DNA of 22,903 bases, taken from the NCBI GenBank assembly GCA_947085425.1, contig CAMTWK010000051.1, forward strand, positions 1-22,903, read 5' to 3'. The position numbers and the translations under genes were made by a program. The stretch is from UKL13-2 sp947085425 (GTDB taxonomy: Bacteria; Pseudomonadota; Gammaproteobacteria; Burkholderiales; Usitatibacteraceae). The notes beneath the pieces were generated by a model, which was given only the letters and a program-made list of their open reading frames with translations, was not told the DNA's origin and did no database searches. This document shows positions 22,148-22,903 of the stretch, one piece after another. The stretch's first letter is position 1, and each line of letters begins with the position of its first letter.

Positions 22148-22306
22148 ATGAACGCCATTCTCCGCTCACTCCTTGTGGCGGTTGCATTGGTTTGCTCGCC
22201 TGTGTTTGCCACCGTGGAGAAGTTCACCGATGCTGATGCGGGCCCTGATGAAAGACGCGCGCGGGGGCCTCATTCGTTAGTCGGGATACATGTTGCTTCC
22301 CCTTGA
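22148..22306 (+). CDS. Truncated secreted protein of a second cassette
   Basis: The 52-codon ORF starts 6 bp after the attC-like core. Its first 21 residues (MNAILRSLLVAVALVCSPVFA) are a clear signal peptide, followed by TVEKFTDADAG. From about residue 34 on, the composition changes to Arg/Gly-rich sequence, and a stop arrives at 22304-22306 in the flank of the IS110-type transposase gene. I take it as the start of an exported cassette protein cut by arrival of the insertion sequence. The function is not recognisable. Confidence 0.45.
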   Translation: MNAILRSLLVAVALVCSPVFATVEKFTDADAGPDERRARGPHSLVGIHVASP

Positions 22307-22903
22307 GCTAATCAGGCACTCCCCGCGCAGGTCCAACCTTGCACATCAACGACACACGCCTACGCAAGACACATTACCAATAACAGCATCCAACAACAGC
22401 ATCACTTCATCACATCATCACCTCAAACAGCACACTACGCCACGGGTGAATAAGCTTCACCTTTGGACAACAGCGCCCACGCCATACGCGCGTTCTTGGC
22501 GGCAATGGCCACCAGCGCCTTGCCATAACCACGCCGCCCGTATACCGATACCGCCCAACGACTCAAACGATCATCCTTGGTTGAGGCCGACGCCAACACG
22601 GATCGTGCACCGAGGATGAGCAGCGTTCGCAGATACGGATCACCCGCCTTGGTGATATAGCCCAGCCGGATCTTGCCGCCGGAACTGTATTGGCCGGGAA
22701 CCAACCCCAGCCAAGCCGCCAGTTGCCGGCCGCAGCGGAAATCATGCCCACTACCGATTGCCGCCACCAGGGCGCTGGCGGTGATGGGACCGATGCCGGG
22801 CATGGTCATCAGTTGGCGTGAGCGTTCATCGGCGCGGGCCACGGCCTTGATATTGGCATCGTATTCGGCCACTCGCGTGTCGAGCACGGTGAGGTGACGC
22901 AAC
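22307..22903 (-). mobile_element. IS110-family insertion sequence, partial (runs off the right edge)
   Basis: This interval contains the C-terminal half of an IS110-type transposase and about 130 bp of non-coding DNA beyond its stop, which should hold the element's terminus. The exact end is not visible: IS110 elements lack strong terminal inverted repeats and usually make no target duplication. From about 22330 to 22437 the plus strand is remarkably poor in G and rich in A and C. The element's other end lies outside the window. Confidence 0.7.
22435..22903 (-). CDS. IS110-family transposase, C-terminal part
   Basis: The frame is open to the window edge, so at least 156 codons of the C-terminal part are seen. 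The sequence is the IS116/IS110/IS902 (Transposase_20) domain: MPGIGPITASALVAAIG (a helix-hairpin-helix-like segment), then FRCGRQLAAWLGLVP, SSGGKIRLGYITKAGDPYLRTLL and GARSVL, including the serine region thought to act in catalysis. The N-terminal RuvC-like DEDD domain lies beyond the edge. No frameshift or stop interrupts the visible part, so the element may be intact. Confidence 0.92.
   Translation of the reverse strand, partial: LRHLTVLDTRVAEYDANIKAVARADERSRQLMTMPGIGPITASALVAAIGSGHDFRCGRQLAAWLGLVPGQYSSGGKIRLGYITKAGDPYLRTLLILGARSVLASASTKDDRLSRWAVSVYGRRGYGKALVAIAAKNARMAWALLSKGEAYSPVA

Noticed and set aside
22234..22290. CGTTAGTC near 22276 as the right core of a second attC site
   Set aside because: GTTAGTC misses GTTRRRY by one base and no matching RYYYAAC or L-box partner is visible upstream.
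22290..22619. A 109-codon plus-strand ORF across the IS end
   Set aside because: It arises from the G-poor, AC-rich tract and antisense transposase sequence and has Thr/His/Pro low-complexity composition.
1..22903. CRISPR arrays, tRNA or rRNA genes, riboswitches
   Set aside because: No regularly spaced repeats, cloverleaf sequences or rRNA-like stretches were recognised on either strand by eye; short or divergent ones could have been missed.

Overview
The window looks like a chromosomal segment of a Gram-negative proteobacterium, most likely a betaproteobacterium. The basis is gene content and order: the block gatC-gatA-gatB read away from mreB-mreC-mreD-mrdA-rodA, the block rlpA-dacC-dat-ybeD-lipB-lipA, and a secreted DUF4124 protein. 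The lineage is an inference from gene order; no rRNA or tRNA gene was seen that could fix it.

Layout. (1) 1-1841, accessory left flank: the tail of an Rhs/YD-repeat protein that breaks off inside its core, about 300 bp of gene-free and visibly AT-richer DNA, and a class I SAM methyltransferase split by a one-base frameshift. (2) 1950-9963, minus-strand housekeeping block: xth/exoA, a YheS-type ABC-F ATPase, rlpA, dacC, dat, ybeD, lipB, lipA. Genes here are tightly packed, with several overlaps and non-ATG starts. (3) 10035-11492, plus strand: pyrE and a secreted coiled-coil DUF4124 protein. (4) 11677-14972, minus strand: gatC-gatA-gatB. (5) 15257-20934, plus strand: the rod-shape operon mreB-mreC-mreD-mrdA-rodA. 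(6) 20935-22903, accessory right flank.

How the genes work together. MreB/C/D, PBP2 and RodA form the elongasome. RlpA, DacC and the D-amino acid aminotransferase act on peptidoglycan or its D-amino acid precursors. LipB and LipA make protein-bound lipoate. GatCAB makes Gln-tRNA and/or Asn-tRNA by transamidation. In E. coli mrdA-rodA-rlpA-dacA-ybeD-lipB-lipA is one continuous cluster. Here it is split: rodA ends against the accessory right flank, while rlpA-to-lipA lies inverted about 11 kb away.

Most interesting region. Immediately 3' of rodA is what looks like an integrase-less integron remnant. It has a near-consensus LexA box filling the spacer of a promoter with a perfect -10, two 20-bp-spaced direct repeats in an attI-like position, and a cassette carrying a DUF302 signal-peptide protein plus a 43-aa ORF. 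The stop codon of that small ORF lies in an attC-like site (22061-22141). A second cassette ORF starts 6 bp after the attC-like core and runs into an IS110-family element that continues off the right edge. The assignment rests on sequence pattern and spacing only and needs a covariance-model check.
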